Part shown: in pieces, positions 21,600 to 33,379 of the stretch | Numbering within the stretch: the first letter of the stretch is position 1 | Layout of the letters: the number at the start of each line of letters is the position of its first letter | Source of the DNA: Diploptera punctata | Lineage: Eukaryota; Arthropoda; Insecta; Blattodea; Blaberidae | DNA length: 64,000 nt | Assembly (NCBI GenBank): GCA_030220185.1 | Contig: JASPKZ010003424.1 | Location: 1,302,001 to 1,366,000, forward strand | Direction of reading: 5' to 3' | Notes under the pieces: generated by a model | Seen by the model: only the letters and a program-made list of their open reading frames with translations | What the model was told of the DNA's origin: nothing | Databases searched by the model: none | Program-made: the position numbers and the translations under genes

Positions 21600-21865
21600 C
21601 TACCAGTTATTCAAGTCTCCTGATGTAACTTCATTAAAGTTCAAGATTACGAATGGCAGGACATTTGCAAAGAATGGCTGAACATGAAATTCCTAAGAAA
21701 GTTGTGGAAAGTAAATCTGAAGGTAAAAGGAGTGTGGATCAACCGAGACTTCGATAGAAGGATGGAGTTTAGGATGACCTAAGGAAGTTGGGAATTAAAA
21801 AAAAAAATATGGCTGGTTGCCAGGAATAGATAAACTTATGAGAGTGTTCTATGGGACTGTTGTGC
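21600..21865 (+). pseudogene. RTE-like C-terminal fragment
   Basis: LRMAGHLQRMAEHEIPKKVV, then SKSEGKRSVDQPRLR and DDLRKLGIKKKIW / ARNR follow the same order as the AGHVARM ... GKRPVGRPR ... DLREV ... W tail of the families downstream, but with a diverged sequence. Stops and a poly-A expansion interrupt it. Confidence 0.7.
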
Positions 21866-21869
21866 TGCT

Positions 21870-22865
21870 AATGATTAAGTTTATTATAGATTGAACTTGA
21901 CAGATTGAAAATAAATGATGATGAGGTTAAAAAAATATAAAAATTTAACACACAAATTCATTCCTTGATTTTTATTTCATATTTCCCCCCTTCAGTAAAA
22001 CAAAATGCTTAGTACAGGTAATTTGAGTGAATGTTCCATATTCAAATAAGGAAGATGATATTAAAAAACAAAGGCAAAATAATGGATTTTTTAAAGATTC
22101 ATAGCCATGGGGAAGAGGTGGTAGGGGGAAGTCTAGGCTCGTAAAAGATTTAATTAGAGTAGAAGAAAGCTGTAAGTTAAAAAAGTTCTCCCTTGATTCA
22201 CGAACAGGATTCATGAGGTACTTTCATCTTTTATGATTACGCCTGTAACACAAAGTTAGTGTGGAGCACCAAATTAGCTGTCATAAAAGCAGTAGAAGAG
22301 TTGCCTTGGGGCAAGAAATTGGCTGAGAAAACCTAGCACAGCCACTGGCCAGCTGTGTCAAGTTTTGAAACTGTCAGACTGTTGGCTAAACTACAGCTTT
22401 CAAATTTACAGTCAACAAATGTCTTCATTCCAAAAATATAACAAAAAATGAGAATAAGTACTTAAAGTTTTGAAATATATACACCTGAAAATTCATTAAG
22501 TTTTCAGTATTTACTTTTAGTTCAAACGTCTAATTACTCGATGAGGTACTTATTTTTTTATTACCATTTTCATTAGCAATATAATTTATGGTAATTAATT
22601 TTTCAACATTTGCCAGATACATGAAATTAAGGAAATTAATTTCTATAAGATCTCACTCTAATATATCTTTTGTTGAAATAATAATTTAATGTCTTTTCAG
22701 AAATTACAAACTTAATTTCTTTGCCCTTTGTAAACTTTAATAATCAATTACTTCAGTAATTTACATCATAATAAAAAATTATTATGTTCATAAATTTTAT
22801 TTGAATTGGATCAGTTGTTATTTCAGTACAGAATCTTTATGTAAAATATTGAATTAACAAGATTA
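21870..22865. other. AT-rich intron, nothing recognised
   Basis: No repeat partner, tRNA-like box or coding signal identified. Confidence 0.5.
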
Positions 22866-22870
22866 GAGAC

Positions 22871-23065
22871 TAATTATATTTGAGTTGGAAATTTTGACTC
22901 ACCTCATATTTCTTGATTTTTATGCAGACCTAGGTTTCGTTGCTTCTGTGCAACAATGTCGATAAAAATTTATATTGTCTGCATAAAAATCAAGAAATTT
23001 GATGTGAGTCAAAATATCCAACTCAAATATAATTAAAAGAAACCTCATAGTGTTATTTTCTACTT
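22871..23065. mobile_element. Hairpin element H13
   Basis: Outer arms taattatatttgagttgga and tccaactcaaatataatt; inner arms CTCACCTCATATTTCTTGAT and the complement. Head block on the right as complement (acctcatagtgttattttc). Short loop near 22950-22970. No TSD found. Confidence 0.85.
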
Positions 23066-23329
23066 ACATTAAATAAAGAATAGAGTCTGCTTAAAATATG
23101 AACAGTTGTAACATTACAATCATAAAATTAATGATAAAATTCTGTTGGGATTTTAGTCAGAAATTTAAAATTATAAAATTAATATTTGTAAAGTGCATCT
23201 TGATTAAAACTTTGTCAAATTTATTTTAGCCTATTTAGATTCTGGTTCCATCTTCAGCTGAAGGTGTTACGTTACTGACAGCTGTTTGTTAAGGTTCTGT
23301 AGAGATGGTTGTATGTATATAACATTTAG

Positions 23330-23665
23330 GTGGCTCCACAGATAAAGTGGTTATATACTTGCTCTGAGACCCAAGTTTGTATCTCGTTCAATTCATATAG
23401 TGTTCTTGGTGAATGAATTGGAGCCAGGTCAAGCTTTTCTTGTGGTTTCTTCTATTATCCGCTGCCAAAACTTCATTCCATTCCTTTTGCATACTTATGT
23501 CAACCATTTTGTTAATTTCATTTTGTCTGCTCCTGTGATGGTGCTTCAGGCCTGGTCAGCTGTCATCATTGTTTTCACAGACCTTCAATAATTTCTCCAA
23601 CTCATTCATTAATAGAGCTTCATCTCATCTCATCCCTCGACCTGATATGAGTAGAGGGTTTAGTT
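23330..23665 (+). repeat. SINE family S4, copy 2
   Basis: Same body as 12045-12395 (ggagccaggtcaagcttttc, tggtttcttctattatccgc, agaccttcaata) with a degraded tRNA-like 5' part containing gataaagtggttatatac and gtatctcgttcaa. Confidence 0.72.
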
Positions 23666-23766
23666 CACTTTACGAGAAATTGAACTCTTATTTTCAAAAC
23701 CAAGTTAATTTGATTTATAAATCTTCTTTCTTCCTCTTATTTTAATATATTTATATATTATTTATA

Positions 23767-23843
23767 TGTCCACCGCTGTGGTCTCGAGGTAGCGTGCTGC
23801 CTTGTCACGCAGCGGGCCCCGGTTCGATCCCCGGTCGGGGCAG
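23767..23843 (+). repeat. tRNA-like head of a SINE S1 copy, split
   Basis: ccaccgctgtggtctcgagg and box B ggttcgatccc as in the 14273 copy. The SINE continues at 26736 after the foldback element. Confidence 0.9.
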
Positions 23844-26735
23844 TATTACAAATACAAAAGGGCCTAATTACAGATATCATAAAAAATAAAGACAAAAGAT
23901 GGACATTTAATAATATACCCATATTAATATAGTTAATATTTCTATTAATATAGTTAATAATTCTTGTTAAGAAAAACTTGTAGTTTAGAAATTTGTAATC
24001 AATTGTTAAACATTTCATAATAACCAAACAGTCGTTATCTAGGGTCAAAGTAGGGATGGTGATGCCTTGTCAAATCCAAGTTGCATCATCCTGACCTTAG
24101 ATGTGGAATTGTTACTAAAGATGACATCATGATAGCTGGGACTGGTATGATAGATTATCTGATTTTTCGATATGTATAAAGAAGAGTGTCTGGACTGGGG
24201 GAGGGACAGCAGCGGGACTGAGTGCGGTCCCCTCAGGAGGGCCCAGCGGGCCGGTGGCGTCTACATGGGTAACGTATTGTCATCTGTCATGTCTTTGGTC
24301 ATTTTAATACTTAGAATCAAATACGGGACCAAATGGTCCGAGTAACTTAGAATATGAAACAAATTTGAATATTTTAAAATAATGGATATCTCTCTAACTA
24401 ATAGCATTTAGGTATCTGAATATTATGGACATTGGACAATGTGGCGATTTCAGCTGACCTTAATAACAGTGTTTTTTTTTTCCTACCCACTTTAAGAGTA
24501 TCTAATTACAATAAATATTAATAAAATACTATATTAAACGTATTTAGCTAAGAGATGTAATTATCACTTCATTATTTTACTTGTACTTACTTACTTACTT
24601 ACTTACTTACTCACTGGCACTATCGAACCCGTAGGTTCATGGCCGCACGGACTATGAAAATAAAGTGGAACTATTTCCTGTCATGTCCACATAAGTTATA
24701 AGAGTCCTTACTTCTAACCAGCGAGAAACTAAGAATTTTCAAACTTTTAACCAACGATATACCACAAATGAGCACAATGTGTATATTTAATCATGGGATT
24801 CATTTCTATGTACCATATCTATGGTTGTCAACGGACTTATCCTTTACTTATTTAACCGCGTAAAATAATAAAAAGGACGTTCCCTGGATTTTACCTACGT
24901 TAGAGTAATTTATTTGTTACAGTAATTGATTTAGGTTTGGTTAGCTTTTAGGTTCCTTGCGGTTTTACGGTGATTTGATACGTAAAATAAATTACATCTT
25001 CCTATTTGTTACTCTATGCAAAATTCAAAATGTCGGACGATTACCATGTTAAATCATATTTCCATTACTTCATTTCGTGTTAATTATACATATTTAAACA
25101 GCGGTTACATCTCTTAGCGAAACTGATTCATTAACACAATACTTTAAATTACATCAAAAATAGTACAAGTCGCGTAAGTAAAAAGCTTGTCTTGTACAAC
25201 CCCACCAAAATATTGTCATTATACACGTACAATTATTAGCATTGGATGAGATATTGCCACACAACAAAAACTAAAATTATAACACTCTACAAAAAAATAT
25301 ATCATAACAACAACAAAACAAAAAAAATATCCTCTACCTGAAACAACACCAATTTAATTCATACACCTTAGGTGTATCAAAAAATCAAGTTCTAATATGA
25401 ACATAACATATAATATAGAAAAAAATTAATGTACATATAAATATCTCCCAAAAAAAAAATAACACCTAAAAAAAATTGTCAACAACACCAAAATTGTCGT
25501 ATATATTATGAAAGTATGTTTTACCCATTGAAAAAAACTTAATTATGCCCAGAAAAAAATAACATATTTGTTGAAAAATATCAATACCAAAAATATAACC
25601 TAAAACACGATATATCCAAAATTTTCCATTGTTTATAAGCCCAAATATTAGATCCAAAAAAATATAACCTAAAGCCAGTTAAATAATAGTGTCCCAAAGT
25701 TGAATATTTTCTGGTTTCTCTCTGTTTTTTAAAAGACGTAGTTTATTCAATGTGACTCTTCTCTTCCCAATTGAAAAAAAACATATACATTTTTACTGTG
25801 CACGAATTGAAGGTTAATTTGTGGTCTAAGGTTCGTTTCTTCATTCGTGAATATAATAATAAAACATTATTTTCACGAATATCCCATCGCCAGCCACCAG
25901 AATGTTACGCGCGCGCGTCCGTTAAGCCCCTGCGTATTGATAGCGTTAAGTTCCCTATTGTTTAAGTTGAACTAGGCCCGAGCGGTTGGCCTTGGTTTTG
26001 GAGTAGGAGTTCTACAACTAAACATAATAAACCATAGTAAACGAAAAATAACATTATTTATTAAAATAAATACCAAACAGAACGAAAATCAACTCAAAAA
26101 AAAAACACTGTTATTAAGGTCAGCTGAAATCGCCACATTGTCCAATGTCCATAATATTCAGATATCTAAATGCTATTAGTTAGAGAGATATCCATTATTT
26201 TAAAATATTCAAATTTGTTTCATATTCTAAGTTACTCGGACCATTTGGTCCCGTATTTGATTCTAAGTATTAAAATGACCAAAGACATGACAGATGACAA
26301 TACGTTACCCATGTAGACGCCACCGGCCCGCTGGGCCCTCCTGAGGGGACCGCACTCAGTGTCCCGCTGCTGTCCCTCCCCCAGTCCAGACACTCTTCTT
26401 TATACATATCGAAAAATCAGATAATCTATCATACCAGTCCCAGCTATCATGATGTCATCTTTAGTAACAATTCCACATCTAAGGTCAGGATGATGCAACT
26501 TGGATTTGACAAGGCATCACCATCCCTACTTTGACCCTAGATAACGACTGTTTGGTTATTATGAAATGTTTAACAATTGATTACAAATTTCTAAACTACA
26601 AGTTTTTCTTAACAAGAATTATTAACTATATTAATAGAATTATTAACTATATTAATATGGGTATATTATTAAATGTCCATCTTTTGTCTTTATTTTTTAT
26701 GATATCTGTAATTAGGCCCTTTTGTATTTGTAATA
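23844..26735. mobile_element. Foldback DNA element F1 (2.9 kb, ~640-bp TIRs)
   Basis: Inserted in a SINE with 5-bp duplication ggcag (23839-23843, 26736-26740). The left end tattacaaatacaaaagggc is the exact complement of the right end. The inverted repeats extend to about 24480 and 26098 with very high identity. The core (24481-26097) holds no recognisable transposase. It includes an RTE tail fragment at 24587-24660 and AT-rich DNA. Because the arms are identical, the same 60-aa artefact frame appears in both. Superfamily not determined. Confidence 0.9.
24587..24660 (-). repeat. RTE-like 3' tail with (TTAC)n
   Basis: Complement of the 3' end of the TAAG-tailed RTE family: tactcactggcactatcgaa, then cccgtaggttcatggccgc. 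It is joined to a ttac microsatellite and lies within the foldback core. Confidence 0.85.
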
Positions 26736-27010
26736 GGCAGTTTTTCTGGGTGAGGTTTTTATCGGGGTTTTTCCTCACCTGCAAGGCAAATGTCAGGAAA
26801 ACTTTAAGGCCCAAACGGTCCCCGAAATCATAAGGCCATCATCCTCATCATCATCCTTATCATTATCATCATCATCCTTCACCGGTGTGGAAAGCAACGG
26901 GAAGCTACCACACCTACAATTCCCTAGTAAAGCTGCAAGCATAGCATGAAAATGCTATGATTGCAGTGAAGGACCTGCCTTCGGGCAGAATTACTATGGA
27001 TGGATTATTT
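26736..27010 (+). repeat. Body and tail of split SINE S1
   Basis: Resumes at ggcagtttttctgggtgagg and ends in atgattgcagtgaaggacct, exactly parallel to 14346-14615. Confidence 0.9.
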
Positions 27011-27348
27011 ATAATGACTTATTAAAATTAAAAAATAAAATTAAACTTCCATTTGAACGTAGTTATGTTCAATTTCTGTCCTCTATCTGGAATATTGGTT
27101 TATTAACCACTAAGATTAACATGAAAGATGGTTTATTTGTTCATGTTTTTCAAACATTTCTGTACATTTTCCCTAGATTTTATTGCTTATTAGAACAGAA
27201 GATTGATGAAGAACAAAATGCAGTATGACTTATTTTGAATATTTTGCTCTTAAACATTTTTATGTAAACTATTTGTACTTGAATTGTGTTTTGAATTTGT
27301 CCCATTCAGTTGCTAGAAAAATTAATTTGAAAATCCGCCAAAAATTAC

Positions 27349-27576
27349 CTCATAGATGAAATTAATAGACCAGCAGTTACATTAAAAACTATTGGCCATC
27401 AATGATATTGAAGCTATGAGTATTCAGACTTCATAAAAGTAGAATTTGATTCATACATAATTCCACAAAACGAAAGAGAAGCAATGAATTTTCGATTATT
27501 AGATGTAGATAATCGAGCTGCCCTTCCTATAAATACATTTATTCGAATCATTATTACTGCTACAGATGTTCTTCAT
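27349..27576 (+). pseudogene. NUMT: mitochondrial COX2 fragment
   Basis: 76 codons without frameshift give KTIGHQWYWSYEYSDF, KVEFDSY, PQNE and FRLLDVDNR...TATDVLH. This is the cytochrome c oxidase subunit II region around the Cu-A domain entry. Two TGA codons (27403, 27409) fall exactly where COX2 has Trp, so the sequence reads only with the invertebrate mitochondrial code (AGA would be Ser). In a nuclear aPKC intron this is a nuclear mitochondrial insertion. Flanking DNA shows no mitochondrial similarity. Not expressed as COX2. Confidence 0.93.
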
Positions 27577-27874
27577 TTTCCTGAATTAGCGGTCACTATG
27601 ATATGTTTTTTGTGTAATGAGTATCTAGGGATGTTCTGAGTAGACATTTAATATCTTAATAGGTATTATAAATTAGTTGTTACAAAATATTTTATTTAAA
27701 ATTCGATAAGTAGAAAACATCTTGAACCAATATGTTCCTCATCAGTTTAAATACTATACAAGTTCAACACATCCTTAATTAAGATAATAATATAGAGTGT
27801 CCAGCTTATAGATTAACATAAGAATAAAATACATCTATTCTTTTAATAATCATGTTTGAACACCGTTGAGGTTA

Positions 27875-28110
27875 AAATTATTTCATTTTTGAAATTTGTA
27901 CTTTATAAAACAATTGTCCTCAACTATAATAACTTCTGTTATAATCATTGCCATACTATTGAAAATTTAGGCCTTTCAAAGAATTCCTGAGGATGAAGCA
28001 TGTCTTTGAAAGACCTGGAATTTTAATAGTGTAACGACGTTTATAACAGAAGTTATTATAATTGATGATGACTGTTTATAAGGTACAAATTTTAAAATTG
28101 AAAAAACACA
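27875..28110. repeat. Inverted repeat H14 with ribozyme-like core
   Basis: Arms aactataataacttctgtta and taacagaagttattataatt; inner pieces gaaaatttaggcctttcaaa and tttgaaagacctgg. The + strand reads CTGAGGATGAAGCATGTCTT then TGAAAGACC. No head block seen; probably another Penelope-type terminal dimer. Confidence 0.65.
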
Positions 28111-28114
28111 TCTT

Positions 28115-29395
28115 TCAAATTAAATGAATTAATGAAAAAAACATTTATTATCTTATTCAGAAATTCTTGCATTTTAAGTTACACTTAAAATAATTTCCAA
28201 ATATGCAATCAGTGATACATCAGATGTCCAGATTGATCCCCAATTAACTATTTGAGCATTTGTGATGTGATATTGCCATAGCTTGAATAATGTTCTATAC
28301 CACTTAATTCAAGTTCTTCAGAGACATTCAGTACATTTCACCCTTAAAAAAAGCCCACAAGAAAGAATCTAGAGGTATGATATTTAGGGAGTAGGCTTAT
28401 AGATAAGTGAATTATTCAGCTTCTCTCCAAATTCAAAATACATATGCAGAAATTCTCATACATAGGCATGAAGAGGGACACGAGTGCCATGATTTAAAAA
28501 AAATGTACAAATGCTATAATCGAATGTGCATTTATTAATTGAGATATCATAAAATTAAACTTGTAAACAATTGTATTGTTAAACCTGTAAGTCAGTATAA
28601 TGTAGTATATTTAAAATACTTTATAATATTAAAATCCTAACACCTTGCTAACAATGTGCGCACAAACCTGGACTCTTACTTAGGCTAATTTACACCTCAC
28701 TTTATTCTTAGGCAGTCCCTTAAATCAGATATAGGATTTATTTTTTGCATGATAGTGCATTTTTTCATACTTACAGCAATGGCAACCATGATTGAAAGTT
28801 CAAGTTCTTACATTTCGGGGTTGCCAATGTATATAACCATACTGTAATATTACATATTACAATCCATGTGTGGGAAATAAAACCACTGCCCTCTATGTAT
28901 ACTATGTACAATGTATATACGAAAACATATCCAAAAAGGTTGTGTTAATATACATTATATGAAACAAATCACTGCATTTTAAATGAACTGAACTTTATTT
29001 AAAACAATAAATACGTACTTGCTGCCATTTTATCACTGATTGGTGCCATGGCCTCCTGTAGTTTGAACTAATAAACATTGCCCACACTGTTAATGTTAGT
29101 CAGTTGTTTATAATGAATGCAAATATTTCCAACAAAAATGTTATTACTTTACTATTATTTTCAAAACATCATCGCGCAAAAAAAAATATACATTTGTGAA
29201 GTGTTTTACAGAATCTCAGAAATTAAAAACATTGCTATCGCTCGGTTTTTAAACATTTTCCTCACTTCTGTAAAAACCACTTCCCAATCTCGCATCGTAA
29301 TATACTATTAAGCACAATATTATTCTTGCCTGAATAAAATCAGCTCACTCAATTTTCAAGAATATGGAGTGTCCTAAAGCTGCAGAACATAGGAA
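28115..29395. other. AT-rich intron, nothing recognised
   Basis: No family-like peptides or paired repeats identified. Confidence 0.5.
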
Positions 29396-29399
29396 GTTG

Positions 29400-29645
29400 A
29401 CACTGACTCACTGGCACTATCGAACCTGTCGGTTCATGGCCACGTGGACATAAGCTCTCCACACATCCCAATCCTGAGACAATGTTTTCAATCATCCCAT
29501 ATATAATTTACTTCCCTCAAATCATTGTTAATGTTATTCTCATTCTTGATCACCATCTGGACTTTTCCCTCTGGTTTTCCTACAAGAAGCTTCCATGTCA
29601 CTCTTTCATTCCCTATTTGTGCCACTTACCTGACACAAGACAATT
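29400..29645 (-). pseudogene. RTE-like C-terminal fragment (TAAG-tailed family)
   Basis: Complement reads like ...GRAHVARIGNERVTW, GKPEGKVQ, NDLREVNYIW and VHVAMNRQVR with several substitutions. The end cactggcactatcgaacctg is the conserved 3' end. Confidence 0.82.
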
Positions 29646-30600
29646 TTTTCTATATTTTAATTGTTATTATTGATACCAAAATGTGAATACTAATTAATAT
29701 TTCATTGACAAATAGTTTTAGTAATATTTCAATAAATGAATAATTCTATTAAATCAAGAAGAATAGTTAAAATGTAAATATTTATATTTTGAAAACAGAT
29801 AATTCTAGGAAACTTTATTTATGCTCCTGGGAAATTAAAACTGGAGAGTTTTCTTTCTTATTAGTATCCAAATTAAAATATTTACGTTATATAAAATTAT
29901 TTCTAGATTTGACTAGAAAATAATAAATTGGAGCAAAAGGTAATTTTACATTCAGAATATGTGAATCTCTTTATTAATAATAGGCCTTTTTAACAAATAA
30001 TACAATACTTTTATCATTATACAGTTTTCTGTAACAGAATCCCATTCATGATTTCAAAATGTCCCAATTCCTTTTTTCAGTCAAACTCAAATAAAACTTC
30101 TTCTCCAGTGTCATTAAAAAAAGCAATGAATTCTCTAAGTTTTGTTTCCTTTCTTGTACATTCTGTCTCTTTCTAGTTGGACATCTCCATACTCTTGAAA
30201 GGTAAGTGAAGCTCTTACCTCTTTATCAGTAGCCTGGAATCATTAAAAATTATTTAAATTTGCATTAAACTGTCTGGTGTTTTCAGTCTAGTGATATTAA
30301 CTCTTTGATGATTCAAAGGTTAACAAATATGTAAAATATTTCTGTTAACAAAACCTATTTGTATAAACTTCTAAATAATATTTTATTTCATACCATGTTA
30401 AATTTTATATGTTTACATTATTAAAATGAGTATAGAAAACAAATTATTACAATTCTTAAACCCTTTATCAAGTGGCTCAATAATGCTACAGGTACATTAA
30501 CATGGCTCCTCTATAAATATTCCTTTGTTATAGTGAGTTGTTCTTAGGAATTATACAAATATAACAATTAAGATTATATTATAAAGCATTTGCTTTTAAG
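29646..30600. other. AT-rich intron, nothing recognised
   Basis: No repeat or coding signal identified. Confidence 0.5.
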
Positions 30601-30607
30601 TAGTATC

Positions 30608-30900
30608 TAAGCTGGTCCCGGTGGATTAATGGCTATCATGTTCACTTTTGGTTCCAGGTTCAAACGTAGCTAGGGTCGATAGATTTTTCAGGGTGTAACT
30701 ATCTTCAGTATGGAGTCCTTCAGAAGGGAACTAAAGCCTTGAGTCCTGTGCCATAGATTTATGGAACACAAAAAGAATCTCATGCCTGAAAAAAATGAGA
30801 CTTCAACAAAATTTTGTCGGCCCTTTCATGCCCAGATTTGAATGCAATGCTAATATCCTTAGCTGTTGAATAGCATCATTAAATAAAACAATAACAATTG
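30608..30900 (+). repeat. tRNA-derived SINE (family S9)
   Basis: tRNA-like start gctggtcccggtggattaat with box B-like ggttcaaacg. The tail gcccagatttgaatgcaatg...gcatcattaaataaaac is shared with 49612-49715. No clear TSD. Confidence 0.65.
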
Positions 30901-31384
30901 ACAATTGCATCTAAACGATTTTACATCACTTTATTAAACATATTGTAAATTATTATGTATGTCTACATAATTTTTATATATAGCTTTTGCACTGAAACAG
31001 TGATCCTAAAATGAGTTTGTGTTAAGTTGAAATTAAATTTAAAGATATGTGCCATGCTATAAATAATTTAAAACATATTTAAAACACAAAAGATTTATAC
31101 ATTTTAAACATGCAGCCCTAAAGGACCCTTTAGAAATTCACTTTAAAAACATTTATTAATAATTAAAATAGATTTATTTGAAATTCACCAAAGTATTTAA
31201 TACATTTGTAATAAAAATAATTTAATTACTGTCTCTGTTTTATAAAAAATGCTTCTGAGTTATACCTCACATAATTATAGTTATGACAAATTTAAATTAA
31301 GTAAAAAATTATGAAAATGTTAGCATTCACTCTTTCTTACTTTTTAAAATTACTATTTTTATTTTATTTACAATATAAATGGTA

Positions 31385-31865
31385 AGGCATTAACATGGAT
31401 ATCAGAATGTTTAAAACACAGATACTTTAAGAGTTAAATATAATAAATTTTTTTCTAAATCATATCTAATGAAAGAGAGACTACCACAAGGCTCGGTTCA
31501 GAGCCCCTCTTGTTTACCAATTTGAAAATAAATTACTTAGGAAAACTTTTGGGCCAAAGAAATGCGAAATGATAGGTGAATGGAGAAAACTGTGTATGAT
31601 TGAGTTAAATGCTCTTTATGGAAAACCTATTGTAATAAGAGAATAAGTCTCATAGACTATGATGAGCATGATATGTGGCATGAATGAGGAATGAATGGAG
31701 GGCATGGAAACTTCTTGTAGGAAACCCGGTGGAATGACCACAGCTCTGAATAAAGTGGGAGAATAACATGATTTGAGGAAGGTGAATAATGCAGGGAATG
31801 ATTGGAAAAGTAGGGATGTATGGAGAGCGTACTTCATGCGTACATGAATTTCCAGATTCAATGAG
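31385..31865 (+). pseudogene. Chimeric non-LTR retrotransposon fragments
   Basis: 31395-31540 encodes WISECLKHRYF and RLPQGSVQSPSCLP, an RT motif-B region as in CR1/Jockey-type elements. From about 31540 the text changes to the TAAG-tailed RTE family (LLRKTFGPKKCEMIGEWRK) and follows it to its C-terminus, degraded. Two elements are joined by deletion or insertion. Confidence 0.7.
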
Positions 31866-32300
31866 GAGTTAGTTAATTAGGTTTTTTGCTAAGAAATAGT
31901 TACCCTTCACAAATTATTTTTGAAATTAAAAACAAATTAGAAACCATACTTCTTTTCAAATATGACAAAATGTTGTTTATTTAATAATGTAAATAACTTA
32001 GTCATTATAGTGTAGTGAGGTAATTAAGTTTTATGTTTTATATATGTATTACATAACTATGCAGATTTATTATTACAAATGTGAGATAAAGAGTGATTGT
32101 GTTCAATTTCGCTTTTTAATAATAGTCATTTTTCACTTTCAGCTATATCTTGCATTTAAATGGAATCTATAGTTTACACCAGACATGGCCCATGATATTT
32201 TAAGTAAAGAGCAGTCAATTGAAATCCTATATGTTGGCAAGGTGTGGACTCTCGTTCAAAGCTTGTTGTTTCCATATAATGTTTAAATTAATAAGTCTTC

Positions 32301-33185
32301 TTTATTTAACTTTCTCAGTGGGGGAAAAAAAAAACACTATGAGGTTTAATTCAAGAATTAAATTAATGTTTTTATTACCTCACCTCATATCCTTTTTCTT
32401 CTAGACTGCAGTTTCAGAGCTTATCTCCATCATCAGTAGCCTCTGATCGACCGGTGTTATGTCGTTTCTTGGCGGTTTTCTTCTTCCTTCTATCGGTGGA
32501 CCGATGAACCTCTGCATCAGGTCAAAATTTGTGGGAGTTTCGAAATTCATGAGTTTTTCTTTTTTTTTATGTGGATTTTTTCCCAGACCGTGAGTTCTTT
32601 CTGTTTATCTGTGTGTTTGATTAGGCTAGCTTTTGTATTGATTAAATGTTTTTCAGACCAAGCATGGGCTGCTACAGCTGACTTGTCCACTTCACCCTTT
32701 TTTACATTTCTAAGATGTTCTTTCAATCTAGTTTTTAAATTTCTTTTTATTAAAAAAAAATTAAAATTTAAAAACTTCTTTTTATTAAAAAAAATTTAAA
32801 ATTTAAAAACTAGATTGAAAGAAAATCTTAGAAATGTAAAAAAGGGTGAAGTGGACAAGTCAGCTGTGGCAGCCCATGCTTGGTCTGAAAAACATTTAAT
32901 CTATACAAAAGCTAGCTAATCAAACACACAGATTAACAGAACTAACAATCTGAAAAAAATCCACATCCAAAAAAAAAAAAAGATAAACTTATGAATTTCG
33001 AAACTCCCACAAATTTTGACCTGATCCAGAGGTTCATTGGTCCACTAATAGAAGGAAGAAGAAAACCGTCAAGAAATGTCATAACACTGGTCGACCTGAG
33101 GCTACTGATATGGAGATAAGCTCCGAAACTGCAGTCTAGATGAAAAAGGCTATGAGGTGAGGTAATAAAAGCATTATTTTAATTC
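32301..33185. mobile_element. Hairpin element H15 carrying Penelope coding remnants
   Basis: Head ...aacactatgaggt at 32325-32344. Arms CTCACCTCATATCCTTTTTC and its near complement ending in ATGAGGTGAGGTAATAAA. TSD of 13 bp with one mismatch: ttaataaRtcttc (32288-32300, 33186-33198). The right arm (+ strand, about 32820-33060) encodes RNVKKGEVDKSAVAAHAWSE and, after stops, EKNPHPKK and LMNFETP. These are Penelope GIY-YIG C-terminal sequences and directly link the hairpin family to Penelope elements. Confidence 0.88.
32404..32436 (-). ncRNA. Hammerhead-like core in H15
   Basis: The minus strand reads CTGATGA, T, GGAG-ATAAG-CTCT, then GAAAC-TGCA-GTC. CUGAUGA and GAAA are intact, helix III is two base pairs with a 4-nt loop, and GUC is present. 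One extra base precedes stem II, as in P1. The opposite arm (33105-33125) lost three bases in the CTGATGA part. Confidence 0.5.
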
Positions 33186-33379
33186 TTAATAAATCTTCGC
33201 CTAAAACATTATCACTAGGGCTGAGACAATGTATTGTCAGTATTGAGAATCAGAAGCAAAGCTGAAAGTTGTTTCAAGTTACCAAAACTAAAATTGTATG
33301 TTATATGTGCACAAATAGCATATGTATAATGTATATAATATCCTCAACTCGTGTCCAACTCAGAGTCAGTCAAGGAATG

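Noticed and set aside
23758..26833. Two near-identical ~96-100 aa ORFs
   Set aside because: Open frames in the foldback TIRs; identical because the arms are identical.
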